Assembly (NCBI GenBank): GCA_015494675.1
Contig: WGAW01000060.1
Coordinates: 1-5,513, forward strand
DNA from: Hydrogenimonas sp.
GTDB lineage: Bacteria; Campylobacterota; Campylobacteria; Campylobacterales; Hydrogenimonadaceae
Direction of reading: 5' to 3'
DNA length: 5,513 bases
The position numbers were made by a program, and so were the translations under genes. The notes under the pieces were generated by a model. The model worked only from the letters and a program-made list of their open reading frames with translations. It ran no database searches and had not been told where the DNA came from. Positions 1 to 5,104 of this stretch are shown piece by piece. Each line of letters opens with the position of its first letter. The stretch's first letter is position 1.

Positions 1-204
1 ATCGAGCGGTTCGACGCGATGATAAACAGACAAGACAGTGCGATCGCGGCGGTCGGAAGTGAAATCGAAGGAAAGATTGCGGTTACACTGACTGTAGATC
101 ACAGAGTCGTTAACGGTTACCAGGCAGCCCTGTTTATGCGTACCCTGAAGAGCATGGCGGTTGATGAGAGATTTTTCGAGAGGGCGAAAAAGGGTGGCGA
201 CTGA
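1..204 (+). CDS. 2-oxoacid dehydrogenase complex E2 (lipoamide acyltransferase), C-terminal end, partial
   Basis: The reading frame enters from the left edge and stops at TGA 202-204, showing the last 67 residues. The visible part is the end of the E2 catalytic domain. It contains DHRVVNG (His at 100-102, Asn at 112-114) followed by YQAALFM, matching the family's DHRxxDG active-site motif and following helix. E2 cores transfer the acyl group from lipoyl-lysine to CoA in pyruvate or other 2-oxoacid dehydrogenase complexes. The substrate (pyruvate, branched-chain or acetoin) cannot be told from this fragment. The normally Asp position of the HxxxDG motif is Asn here. The lipoyl and E1/E3-binding domains lie outside the window. 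An E3-like gene follows one gene later on the same strand, which supports a complex-encoding operon. The family call is good; the specific complex is unknown. Confidence 0.85.
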   Translation: MERFDAMINRQDSAIAAVGSEIEGKIAVTLTVDHRVVNGYQAALFMRTLKSMAVDERFFERAKKGGD

Positions 205-523
205 GTTTCAAAAGAGGGTTTGGGAGGCTTTGAAGCTCATTCCCGAAGGGAGAGTCACCACATATAAAGCGATAGCCGAATATATAGGTACCCGGGCAGT
301 CCGTGCCGTGGGAAGTGCCGTAGGTAAAAACCCTTACGCCCCGGAAGTTCCATGCCACAGAGTGGTATCGTCGGACGGCAGTCTGGGCAACTACTCCGCC
401 CCCGGCGGCGCGAAGAGGAAGATGGAGCTCTTGGCAGCGGAGGGAGTGAGGGTTGAAAAGGGAAAAATAGCCGACTTCGAAAGTCTGCTGTTTGAATATG
501 AAAGGGGTAAAAAAGATGGATGA
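194..523 (+). CDS. Small O6-alkylguanine-DNA alkyltransferase (MGMT/Ogt catalytic domain only)
   Basis: This protein of about 109 residues removes alkyl groups from O6-alkylguanine by irreversible transfer to its own cysteine. Visible motifs are a helix-turn-helix with VTTYKAIAEYIG (residues 21-32), the RAVG arginine-finger segment (R37), the active-site PCHRVV (Cys54), and the usual GxxxxK-LLxxEG tail (residues 72-84). Cys54 is retained, so it is not an alkyltransferase-like protein of the Trp type. It lacks the N-terminal domain of full-length Ada/Ogt (about 160-180 residues). I place the start at GTG 194, after GAGAGGG near 178-184, overlapping the E2 gene by 11 bp. ATG 164 in the same frame would add 10 residues of unlikely sequence. 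Its 3' end overlaps the E3-like gene by 8 bp. The position between E2 and E3 genes is odd and suggests co-transcription rather than shared function. Confidence 0.9.
   Translation: MATEFQKRVWEALKLIPEGRVTTYKAIAEYIGTRAVRAVGSAVGKNPYAPEVPCHRVVSSDGSLGNYSAPGGAKRKMELLAAEGVRVEKGKIADFESLLFEYERGKKDG
501..507 (+). promoter_or_regulatory. Ribosome binding site for the E3-like gene
   Basis: AAAGGGG lies 8 bases before ATG 516. It decides that start over the in-frame ATG at 498, which lacks a good upstream site and would add residues before the conserved first beta strand. The site sits inside the coding sequence of the alkyltransferase gene. Confidence 0.6.
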
Positions 524-1826
524 TAGATACGATATCTGCTTCATAGGAGGCGGTCTGAACTACGCAGGTGCGGTGGTAGCCGCAAAAGCGGGGCTTAAAA
601 CCCTTCTTGTGGAAAAAGATATGGAACATCTTGGAGGCACATGCCTGCACAACGGCTGCATACCGTCCAAACTCTTTCTTCATGCCGCAACTGCCTCTTT
701 GCAAAGTAAAAAGACGCTCTATAACAGCTTTGCCGCTTTGGATATGAAAGCACTGCTCGAAGAGAAAGAGAGAGTGGTCGGGGCGGCTACGGAAGCGATA
801 CGAAGACAGTGCAGCAGGGTAGATCTCTCAGGGGGAGAGGCAAAAATTGTAGAACCGAACAGAGTCGAGATTGACGGAACATCGATCACAGCCGACAATA
901 TCGTCATCGGCACCGGCTCGAGGCCGTTTATACCCGACGGCATCGAGTATGACGGCAAAAGCGTAGTAACAAGCGATGAGATACTCAATCTAAACACACT
1001 TCCAAAAAAAGCGGCTATTTACGGTGACGGAGCGATAGGTCTCGAAATGGCCTCATTCATGGCGGCTTCAGGAGTAGAGACAGAGCTCATTTGGAGGCAC
1101 GATACGCTTCTTAGAAAAGCCCACCCCGCAATCGGCAAAGCGATGGCTGCCCAACTCGAGGCGATAGGTGTGAAGCTGATACCGAACAGCTCCATAAAAA
1201 AAGCGGCAGCCACTTCCAAAAAGGGTGTACATATAACTTTCGAAGAGGGTTCACAGCACTACGTACCTCTTCTGCTGGTAGCCACAGGAAGAAGAGCCGT
1301 TACCGATGCGGTGGGTGTCGAAGAGATAAAAATAGGTAAAAAAGGTATCGAGACCGACTCTTTTTTCGAGACGACGCTCCCTTCACACTACGCCATAGGA
1401 GACTGCAACGGCAAATTGCAGCTTGCGCACGCCGCGAGAGCGGAGGTGCTGAACGTTGTCGCAAGGATAACCGGAAACAACCCGTCACCTCTCGATCTCG
1501 GACGAGTAGTCAAATTCATACACACCCTTCCGATGAGTTACGCGACCGTCGGCTCTTTCAGTGCCGATGACAATGCTGTTTTGATGCCAATGAAAGGGTG
1601 GCCGTATGCTCAGATCTGCGATGCCGACAACGGAATTGTGATTCTCTACGAAGACTCCGACGGCTTCGTTACCGGTGCGGAGATTTTGGCCCCTGGTGCA
1701 GAGGAGCTGATAGCGGTGGTTTCGATGGCGCTTGCCGGGGAGATGGACGCAAAGCTCTGCAGAGATACTATTCTCGCCCATCCGACATTCAGCGAGATTC
1801 TCGAAAGGGCCTTTTACAGGCTTTGA
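516..1826 (+). CDS. Dihydrolipoyl dehydrogenase-like flavoprotein disulfide reductase (E3-like)
   Basis: This is a 436-residue class I pyridine nucleotide-disulfide oxidoreductase. E3 reoxidises the dihydrolipoyl arm of E2 using FAD and a redox disulfide. The domain order is: an N-terminal FAD fold (IGGGLNYAG, residues 10-18; E33), the redox disulfide in GGTCLHNGCIPSK (Cys43/Cys48), a second Rossmann fold (GDGAIGLE, 170-177), the FAD motif AIGD (293-296), and a C-terminal dimerisation domain ending in HPTFSE (His422-Glu427 dyad). All catalytic residues for a disulfide reductase are present. Two oddities stand out. The first glycine motif departs from GxGxxG. After the second fold, the usual acidic NAD-selecting residue is replaced by W193-R194-H195-D196 with R200, as in NADPH-binding glutathione reductases. 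At 436 residues it is slightly shorter than typical E3 (about 460-480). The HNG loop and the upstream E2 gene favour an E3 role, but another disulfide substrate is possible. Confidence 0.85.
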   Translation: MDDRYDICFIGGGLNYAGAVVAAKAGLKTLLVEKDMEHLGGTCLHNGCIPSKLFLHAATASLQSKKTLYNSFAALDMKALLEEKERVVGAATEAIRRQCSRVDLSGGEAKIVEPNRVEIDGTSITADNIVIGTGSRPFIPDGIEYDGKSVVTSDEILNLNTLPKKAAIYGDGAIGLEMASFMAASGVETELIWRHDTLLRKAHPAIGKAMAAQLEAIGVKLIPNSSIKKAAATSKKGVHITFEEGSQHYVPLLLVATGRRAVTDAVGVEEIKIGKKGIETDSFFETTLPSHYAIGDCNGKLQLAHAARAEVLNVVARITGNNPSPLDLGRVVKFIHTLPMSYATVGSFSADDNAVLMPMKGWPYAQICDADNGIVILYEDSDGFVTGAEILAPGAEELIAVVSMALAGEMDAKLCRDTILAHPTFSEILERAFYRL

Positions 1827-1848
1827 TCCTCTGCCGTGTAAAGAGAGC

Positions 1849-2634
1849 TTAAAGAGGAGTTCCGCTCCTTTTTTGATGACACTCTCTATACTCCTTCATC
1901 GCATCCGGCATAAGCTCTTTGAGCTGCTCTATACGGCTCCTTGAAGTCGGGTGCGTCGAGAGATATACGATCGGCTCCTTGCCCGCCTTCGCGAACTTCT
2001 CCCAAAACTTCAAAGCCTCTCTCGGATCGTAGCACGCCATCGCCATGATTATAAGCCCTATATGGTCGGCTTCGCTCTCCTGCATCCTCGAGTATGGAAG
2101 CATAACCCCCACCTGCGAGCCGATCCCTACAGCCGCCTGATAGAGCTGCGTATACTCGCTGCCGCTTTGGCTGATGGCCTGGTTCGCTACAGCTGCCGCC
2201 AGTCCTGTAAGCTGTGCCACGCTAAGCCTCTCCGCAACATGGTGGGCTATGGCGTGTGCAATCTCATGCGCCATTACGGCCGCAAGCTGCGCATCGTTGC
2301 TTATGTACTTGAATAGACCGGTATAGACAAAGACATGGCCGTTTGCCAGGCAGAATGCGTTCGGTATCTTGTCGTTATCTATTACGTAAAACTTCCAGTC
2401 CAGATCCATCTTCGTGGCCTCCGCTATCCTTCTGCCTACACGCTCGACCGGGACCGTGTATTTGGGATCGTGCGAAATCTTTTCGGTTTTGAATATCTCC
2501 TGTTCGGTCTGAAGCCCCAGTGCCGTCTCCTGATCGGGCGATAGCATGATGATCTGCGTTCTTCCCGTTATCGGAGCTTTCGCGCATCCGGCGATTAGTA
2601 AAAGAGCGGCCATTAAAATATAGAGGCGTTTCAT
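1849..2634 (-). CDS. M48 family zinc metalloprotease, predicted outer-membrane lipoprotein (LoiP/YcaL-like)
   Basis: This 261-residue protein is predicted to be a periplasm-facing zinc endopeptidase of the type that handles misfolded envelope proteins. The N-terminus is a lipoprotein signal (MKR, then a hydrophobic stretch, then LIAGC) with the lipidated Cys at residue 17. Residue +2 is Ala, so outer-membrane sorting is expected by the Asp+2 rule. The zinc site is HEIAH (residues 123-127), with the third ligand in ESEAD (Glu186). The family's STHPTSRSRI segment lies near residues 226-236. Length fits the short M48 lipoproteins without TPR repeats, unlike BepA. The start at ATG 2634 has AAAGG seven bases upstream. 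The gene is divergent from trmL and convergent with the E3-like gene, whose terminator hairpin falls within its last codons. The family is secure; the substrate is unknown. Confidence 0.92.
   Translation of the reverse strand: MKRLYILMAALLLIAGCAKAPITGRTQIIMLSPDQETALGLQTEQEIFKTEKISHDPKYTVPVERVGRRIAEATKMDLDWKFYVIDNDKIPNAFCLANGHVFVYTGLFKYISNDAQLAAVMAHEIAHAIAHHVAERLSVAQLTGLAAAVANQAISQSGSEYTQLYQAAVGIGSQVGVMLPYSRMQESEADHIGLIIMAMACYDPREALKFWEKFAKAGKEPIVYLSTHPTSRSRIEQLKELMPDAMKEYRECHQKRSGTPL
1851..1874 (+). terminator. Rho-independent terminator of the E2-alkyltransferase-E3 operon
   Basis: A stem AAAGAGGAG (1851-1859) pairs with CTCCTTTTT (1865-1873) through one G-T wobble, around a 5-base loop TTCCG. 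The strong GC-containing part is AGGAG/CTCCT, followed by a run of six T (1869-1874). It begins 25 bp after the E3 stop codon. It lies inside the last codons of the convergent M48 protease gene. The minus-strand side has only a short T run, so termination in that direction would be weaker. Confidence 0.65.
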
Positions 2635-2657
2635 GGCAAACCTTTCGGCTTTTTGGT

Positions 2658-2667
2658 TACAATTGTA
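2658..2667. promoter_or_regulatory. Symmetric -10 box shared by divergent M48 protease and trmL promoters
   Basis: TACAATTGTA is a perfect 10-bp palindrome. It reads TACAAT, a good -10 hexamer, on the + strand (2658-2663) and again TACAAT on the - strand (2667-2662). It lies 30 bp upstream of trmL ATG 2694 and 23 bp upstream of the M48 start at 2634, leaving short leaders that still contain the ribosome sites (GGAG at 2680-2683; AAAGG for M48). No convincing -35 is visible, as is common in Campylobacterota. Because the hexamers overlap, initiation in the two directions should be mutually exclusive on one DNA molecule. Alternatively the palindrome could be an operator. Confidence 0.5.
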
Positions 2668-2693
2668 CCAACTTTTCCTGGAGTCATCGTGAA

Positions 2694-3161
2694 ATGGTAA
2701 ATATCGTACTTGTAGAACCCAAAATAGCCCCGAATACCGGAACTATAGGCCGGCTCTGCGTCAATATGGGAGCGAGCCTGCACCTGATAGAGCCTATGGG
2801 TTTCGTCATCGAAGACAGCAGGCTCAAACGTGCGGGACTCGACTACTGGCACAGCCTGAATCCAACCATCTGGCCCTCTCTGGATGCCTTTATGAAAGAG
2901 CACTCGGACAAAAGGCTGTGGCTGGCTACGACCAAGAGCGACAGGCCATACTTCGAAGCCGACTTCAGACCGGATGACTACCTTCTTTTCGGAAGCGAGA
3001 CGACGGGCCTGCCGGCAGATCTGCTCGAAAAGTACCGTGACAGATGCATTACTATACCGCAGACACCGCAGGGGCGCAGCCTCAATATCTCGATAAGCGC
3101 CGGCATAGTCGCTTACGAGGCGGTAAGGCAGAATTTTGAAACTTTCAAGGAGATGATGTGA
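2694..3161 (+). CDS. trmL: tRNA (cytidine(34)-2'-O)-methyltransferase TrmL
   Basis: This 155-residue SPOUT-class enzyme 2'-O-methylates the wobble nucleotide of tRNA-Leu isoacceptors using S-adenosylmethionine. It is collinear with E. coli TrmL (about 157 residues): MVNIVLVEPKIAPNTG at the N-terminus, LIEPMGF (31-37), RLKRAGLDYW (43-52), LLFGSETTGLP (97-107), and the knot segment IPQTPQG-RSLNIS (121-133). The start ATG 2694 has GGAG 10 bases upstream and matches the family start exactly. It is the first gene of a + strand operon, with a GTGA overlap to the small membrane protein gene. The knot reads SLNISISAG where SxNLSNAV is more usual, but the core Ser and Asn are retained. Confidence 0.93.
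   Translation: MVNIVLVEPKIAPNTGTIGRLCVNMGASLHLIEPMGFVIEDSRLKRAGLDYWHSLNPTIWPSLDAFMKEHSDKRLWLATTKSDRPYFEADFRPDDYLLFGSETTGLPADLLEKYRDRCITIPQTPQGRSLNISISAGIVAYEAVRQNFETFKEMM
3147..3152 (+). promoter_or_regulatory. Ribosome binding site for the small membrane protein gene
   Basis: AAGGAG, five bases before GTG 3158, is the best Shine-Dalgarno match in this operon. It supports translation of the 57-codon frame starting at GTG 3158, which overlaps the trmL stop as GTGA. It lies within the last codons of trmL. Confidence 0.6.
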
Positions 3162-3331
3162 GAGAGATTATGGATATAATTATGATAATAGCCTTTGTGC
3201 TCTTTATGGTCTGGATTATAAAGGGCTACCACGCCCAGAAGTACGAGGAGCGTTACGGAGAGAACGGTACCGAACTCAAAAAAGATGATAAGAGCGGCGA
3301 AGAGAATGAGAGCGGTTCTTCAAAGAGTTAA
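3158..3331 (+). CDS. Small single-span membrane protein of unknown function (57 aa)
   Basis: I do not recognise this protein. The frame runs GTG 3158 to TAA 3329-3331. It encodes a short start (MREIMD), one strongly hydrophobic segment at about residues 5-21 (IMDIIMIIAFVLFMVWI), then a positively charged KGYHAQKYEERYG segment. It ends in a hydrophilic Lys/Glu/Ser-rich tail. The charge pattern suggests the tail is cytoplasmic. A strong ribosome site (AAGGAG), the 4-bp GTGA overlap with trmL and a 26-bp overlap with dtd all argue that it is translated as part of the operon. ATG 3170 in the same frame is an alternative start that keeps the membrane segment. A role in translation or tRNA quality control is suggested only by its neighbours. 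Confidence 0.7.
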   Translation: MREIMDIIMIIAFVLFMVWIIKGYHAQKYEERYGENGTELKKDDKSGEENESGSSKS

Positions 3332-3749
3332 ACGCTCCTGCGTGACGGTCGATGGAGTGAAGATCGCTCAAATCGGTACCGGGCTCAACATCCTGCTCGG
3401 TGTCGTAAAGGGAGACGGCGAAGAGGATGCAAGAAAGCTTGCCTCGAAGGTTGCGAACCTCAGAATCTTCGCCGACGATGACGGAAAGATGAACCTCTCT
3501 TTGAAAGATATGGGAGCCGAAGCGCTGATAATAAGCCAGTTCACACTAGCGGCAGATATAAAAAAGGGGCGAAGACCCGCTTTCGACAGTGCGATGGAGC
3601 CCAAAGAGGCCGAAAGGCTGTACGAATATTTCTGTGAGCTTATGGAGAGGGAGTGCAGCGTAAAAAGGGGACTCTTCGGCGCCATGATGGAGGTGGAGAT
3701 AGTAAACGACGGCCCCGTTACGATAATTGCCGATTCGAAGGAGCTCTGA
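3306..3749 (+). CDS. dtd: D-aminoacyl-tRNA deacylase
   Basis: This 147-residue enzyme hydrolyses D-amino acids from mischarged tRNA (and can remove glycine from tRNA-Ala), protecting translation. Diagnostic features are MRAVLQRV at the N-terminus, LRIFADDDGKMN (53-64), the active-site SQFTLAAD (77-84), RRPAF (89-93), and the Gly-Pro motif NDGPVT (Gly136-Pro137) that enforces chiral selection across the dimer. Length equals the usual 145-150. I chose ATG 3306 because it matches the family start; ATG 3285 would add a 7-residue non-conserved leader. The gene overlaps the preceding small membrane protein gene by 26 bp and is followed one base later by the cupin start codon. No strong ribosome site precedes it (GAAGAG only), so coupling to the upstream gene is likely. 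Confidence 0.94.
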   Translation: MRAVLQRVKRSCVTVDGVKIAQIGTGLNILLGVVKGDGEEDARKLASKVANLRIFADDDGKMNLSLKDMGAEALIISQFTLAADIKKGRRPAFDSAMEPKEAERLYEYFCELMERECSVKRGLFGAMMEVEIVNDGPVTIIADSKEL

Positions 3750-3919
3750 GATGGCAAGAGTCGTAGAGACCGGAATAACCGATGAGAGCGAGATCAGACA
3801 AATACTCGAAGAGGAGGGGTGTTTCAATATCTTCAGGTGGAGTGACGCCGCTTCCACTTCATACTCCGAGCACACCCACCCGCACGAGGAGGTGCGCTGG
3901 GTGCTTTCAGGGGTTCCAG

Positions 3920-3936
3920 GAGCCTGTCGGATTCAT
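3920..3936 (+). repeat. Left terminal inverted repeat of the MITE
   Basis: GAGCCTGTCGGATTCAT pairs with the right end at 4063-4079 at 16 of 17 positions (C/T difference at position 4). Confidence 0.88.
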
Positions 3937-4062
3937 GCAAGATTGGCTGCAAAATCCACTCTTTTGTCCTATTTTCGGCTCCTTTTCGTTAAATAGCTAT
4001 GGCTATTCGCCTCAAACGAGCCAAAAATATGCCTAAAAGATTGAATTTTTCGCTTCAATCCG

Positions 4063-4079
4063 ATGAATCCGACAGACTC
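4063..4079 (-). repeat. Right terminal inverted repeat of the MITE
   Basis: On the minus strand this reads GAGTCTGTCGGATTCAT, differing from the left end at one base. It is followed directly by CTAG, the intact target-site copy. Confidence 0.88.
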
Positions 4080-4083
4080 CTAG
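4080..4083. repeat. Target-site duplication CTAG, right copy
   Basis: CTAG at 4080-4083 corresponds to CCAG at 3916-3919 left of the element. Keeping one CTAG copy gives the in-frame codon CTA (Leu) of the ancestral cupin. The left copy would carry a single T-to-C change. Confidence 0.65.
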
Positions 4084-4216
4084 AGATTACGGAGGGAAAA
4101 AGGCGCCTGCGGCTGCATCCGGGCGACAGGCTGGAGAGCTCGGCAAATACTCCACATTCGGCATACGTGCCCGAGGATGTCGTCTACATATGCGCCAGCC
4201 GCAGGCCGAAAGAGAG

Positions 4217-5020
4217 TTAACCGAGCCTCTTTTCGACCCTTTGAAGTATCTGCTTCATCTGCTCTATCTCGCCTCTGAGGCGCTCTATCTCGCTTATCGG
4301 TTCTTCACTCTTCGACTCCGCCTTTTCAGGCTCTTTGTCATCATCTTTTATGGCGAAGATCGCGTCGACGATAATACCGATAAGAAGGTTCACCATTATG
4401 AAGGTCGATATAAGGACGAAGGTTACAAAAAAGACCCACGCACCCGGAAACTGTTCCATCACCGGCCTGGCAATACCCATAGACCAGCTCTCAAGCGTCA
4501 TCACCTGAAAGAGTGTATACATAGAGGCTCCGAGTGTTCCGAACCACTGCGGAAACGCCTCACCGTACATGGAGGTGGCCATGATCGAAAAGACGTAGAA
4601 GATAAGCAGCAGCACCAAAGATACCGAGCCTATGCCGGGAATTACGCTGATCAGCGCTCCTATTACCTTTCGCATCTGCGGAACGATCGTAAGAAGCCTG
4701 AAGAGCCTCAACACCCTGAGGGCTCTTAAAATTGCGAACTCTTCACCGGCGGGGACTAAGCAGATTGCCACGACAGAAAAGTCAAAAAGGCTCCACGGGT
4801 CTTTGAAAAAGGCCTTTTTATGCACATAGATCCTCATGGCGATCTCTACGGTAAAGATAGCTATGACCAGACCGTCCAGAAAGAGCAGCAATCCGCCGAA
4901 ATTGCTCATAATACTCTTCGATGTCATCAGACCAAGGGTTATACCGTTGAAGATGATCATTGCCGTTATGAAATTTTTGAACCTGGCAGACTCTACGACA
5001 GCTTCGACTCTTTTGTACAT
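4217..5020 (-). CDS. Bacterial voltage-gated sodium channel (BacNav, NavAb-like)
   Basis: This 267-residue homotetrameric ion channel subunit has six membrane segments. S1-S3 carry N25, E59 and D80. S4 carries gating arginines R99, R102, R105 and R108 in [14 protein letters not shown]. The S4-S5 linker is [17 protein letters not shown], and the pore filter TLESWSM (175-181) is the Na+-selective BacNav signature, with E177 as the selectivity glutamate. S6 ([20 protein letters not shown]) leads to an acidic neck and a C-terminal coiled coil (about 240-265, [18 protein letters not shown]). As I recall NavAb, filter and arginine numbering are identical. Differences include M32, D49 and S150. The start is ATG 5020, with GGAGG at 5029-5025; an upstream TTG at 5035 would place the ribosome site inside the gene. 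Its stop overlaps that of the cupin remnant by four bases. BacNav channels have been linked to motility, pH and Na+ homeostasis; the role here is unknown. Confidence 0.95.
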   Translation of the reverse strand: MYKRVEAVVESARFKNFITAMIIFNGITLGLMTSKSIMSNFGGLLLFLDGLVIAIFTVEIAMRIYVHKKAFFKDPWSLFDFSVVAICLVPAGEEFAILRALRVLRLFRLLTIVPQMRKVIGALISVIPGIGSVSLVLLLIFYVFSIMATSMYGEAFPQWFGTLGASMYTLFQVMTLESWSMGIARPVMEQFPGAWVFFVTFVLISTFIMVNLLIGIIVDAIFAIKDDDKEPEKAESKSEEPISEIERLRGEIEQMKQILQRVEKRLG

Positions 5021-5066
5021 TCTCCCTCCAACCAAAGAATTGTTGCCTGAATTTTAATCTACTCTT

Positions 5067-5079
5067 CTCTATAATAGAG
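5067..5079. promoter_or_regulatory. Symmetric promoter-like box between the sodium channel gene and the cytochrome region
   Basis: CTCTATAATAGAG is a perfect inverted repeat (6 bp arms, one central base). On the + strand it contains the consensus -10 TATAAT (5070-5075); on the - strand it contains TATTAT (5076-5071). The minus copy would give the channel gene a leader of about 40-45 nt. The plus copy would start a transcript near 5082 that includes the hairpin region and the cytochrome gene. No clear -35 is visible in either direction. A dyad operator is an alternative. Confidence 0.45.
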
Positions 5080-5104
5080 TGACGGTTGAAGATTTAAAAT
5101 TTTT

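Larger units (their letters stand above)
3920..4079. mobile_element. MITE-like palindromic insertion element (160 bp)
   Basis: The ends are 17-bp inverted repeats, GAGCCTGTCGGATTCAT (3920-3936) and the complement of 4063-4079 (GAGTCTGTCGGATTCAT), with one mismatch. Both arms are exactly 80 nt and symmetric about 3999/4000. Further paired blocks are 3971-3980 with 4019-4028 (9 of 10) and AATAGC 3992-3997 with GCTATT 4002-4007, closing on a TATG loop. The element is flanked by CCAG (3916-3919) and CTAG (4080-4083), read as a CTAG target duplication with one later change. It encodes no transposase, so it must be non-autonomous and moved in trans. A 4-bp YTAR-type target is known for some IS701- and IS5-family elements, but the parent family is not identified here. 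Its insertion into a coding frame that is restored exactly by excision makes the mobile nature well supported. Confidence 0.87.
3751..4220 (+). pseudogene. Single-domain cupin gene, interrupted by a 160-bp MITE-like element
   Basis: The frame starts at ATG 3751, one base after the dtd stop. Its 55 native residues contain cupin motif 1: H41, H43, E47 and G54 in SEHTHPHEEVRWVLSG. At 3916 the sequence departs from the family and stops at TAG 3994. Cupin motif 2 (LHPGDRLESSANTPHSAYV) resumes after 4083 in another frame and ends at TAA 4218-4220. Removing 3916-4079 (164 bp) joins GTT to CTA GAG ATT and restores a continuous frame of 101 codons (VLSG-VLEITEG). This is the normal strand-to-strand connection of a small cupin. 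The ancestral product was probably a metal-binding cupin of unknown ligand. As it stands motif 1 and motif 2 are on separate frames. An ATG at 3999 in the element opens a frame into the C-terminal half, so two separate fragments could still be made. Confidence 0.88.

Noticed and set aside
134..544. Long minus-strand open frame opposite the alkyltransferase gene
   Set aside because: It is antisense to a gene with clear family motifs, has no recognisable domain and no good start, and is best explained as a shadow frame.
516..1826. Mercuric reductase or glutathione reductase as the identity of the flavoprotein
   Set aside because: The active-site loop GGTCLHNGCIPSK and C-terminal HPTFSE fit E3 better. 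There is no C-terminal vicinal cysteine pair as in mercuric reductase, and an E2 gene lies upstream. The NADP-type signature keeps some doubt about cofactor, not family.
3920..4079. Reading the insert as an intrinsic part of the cupin gene (unusual long loop) or as a CRISPR repeat or attenuator
   Set aside because: Frame breaks on entry, stop codons, perfect end symmetry and exact frame restoration on removal with one CTAG kept all favour insertion. There are no spaced direct repeats as in CRISPR.
4207..4235. Possible terminator CGAAAGAG / CTCTTTTCG between the cupin remnant and the sodium channel gene
   Set aside because: The stem is AT-rich with a bulge and a 12-nt loop, and no T tract follows on either strand. 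It is too weak to call.
4190..4729. 179-codon plus-strand frame opposite the sodium channel gene
   Set aside because: It is rich in Arg, His, Tyr and Lys, as expected from the complement of a membrane protein gene, and has no motif. The minus-strand channel is certain.
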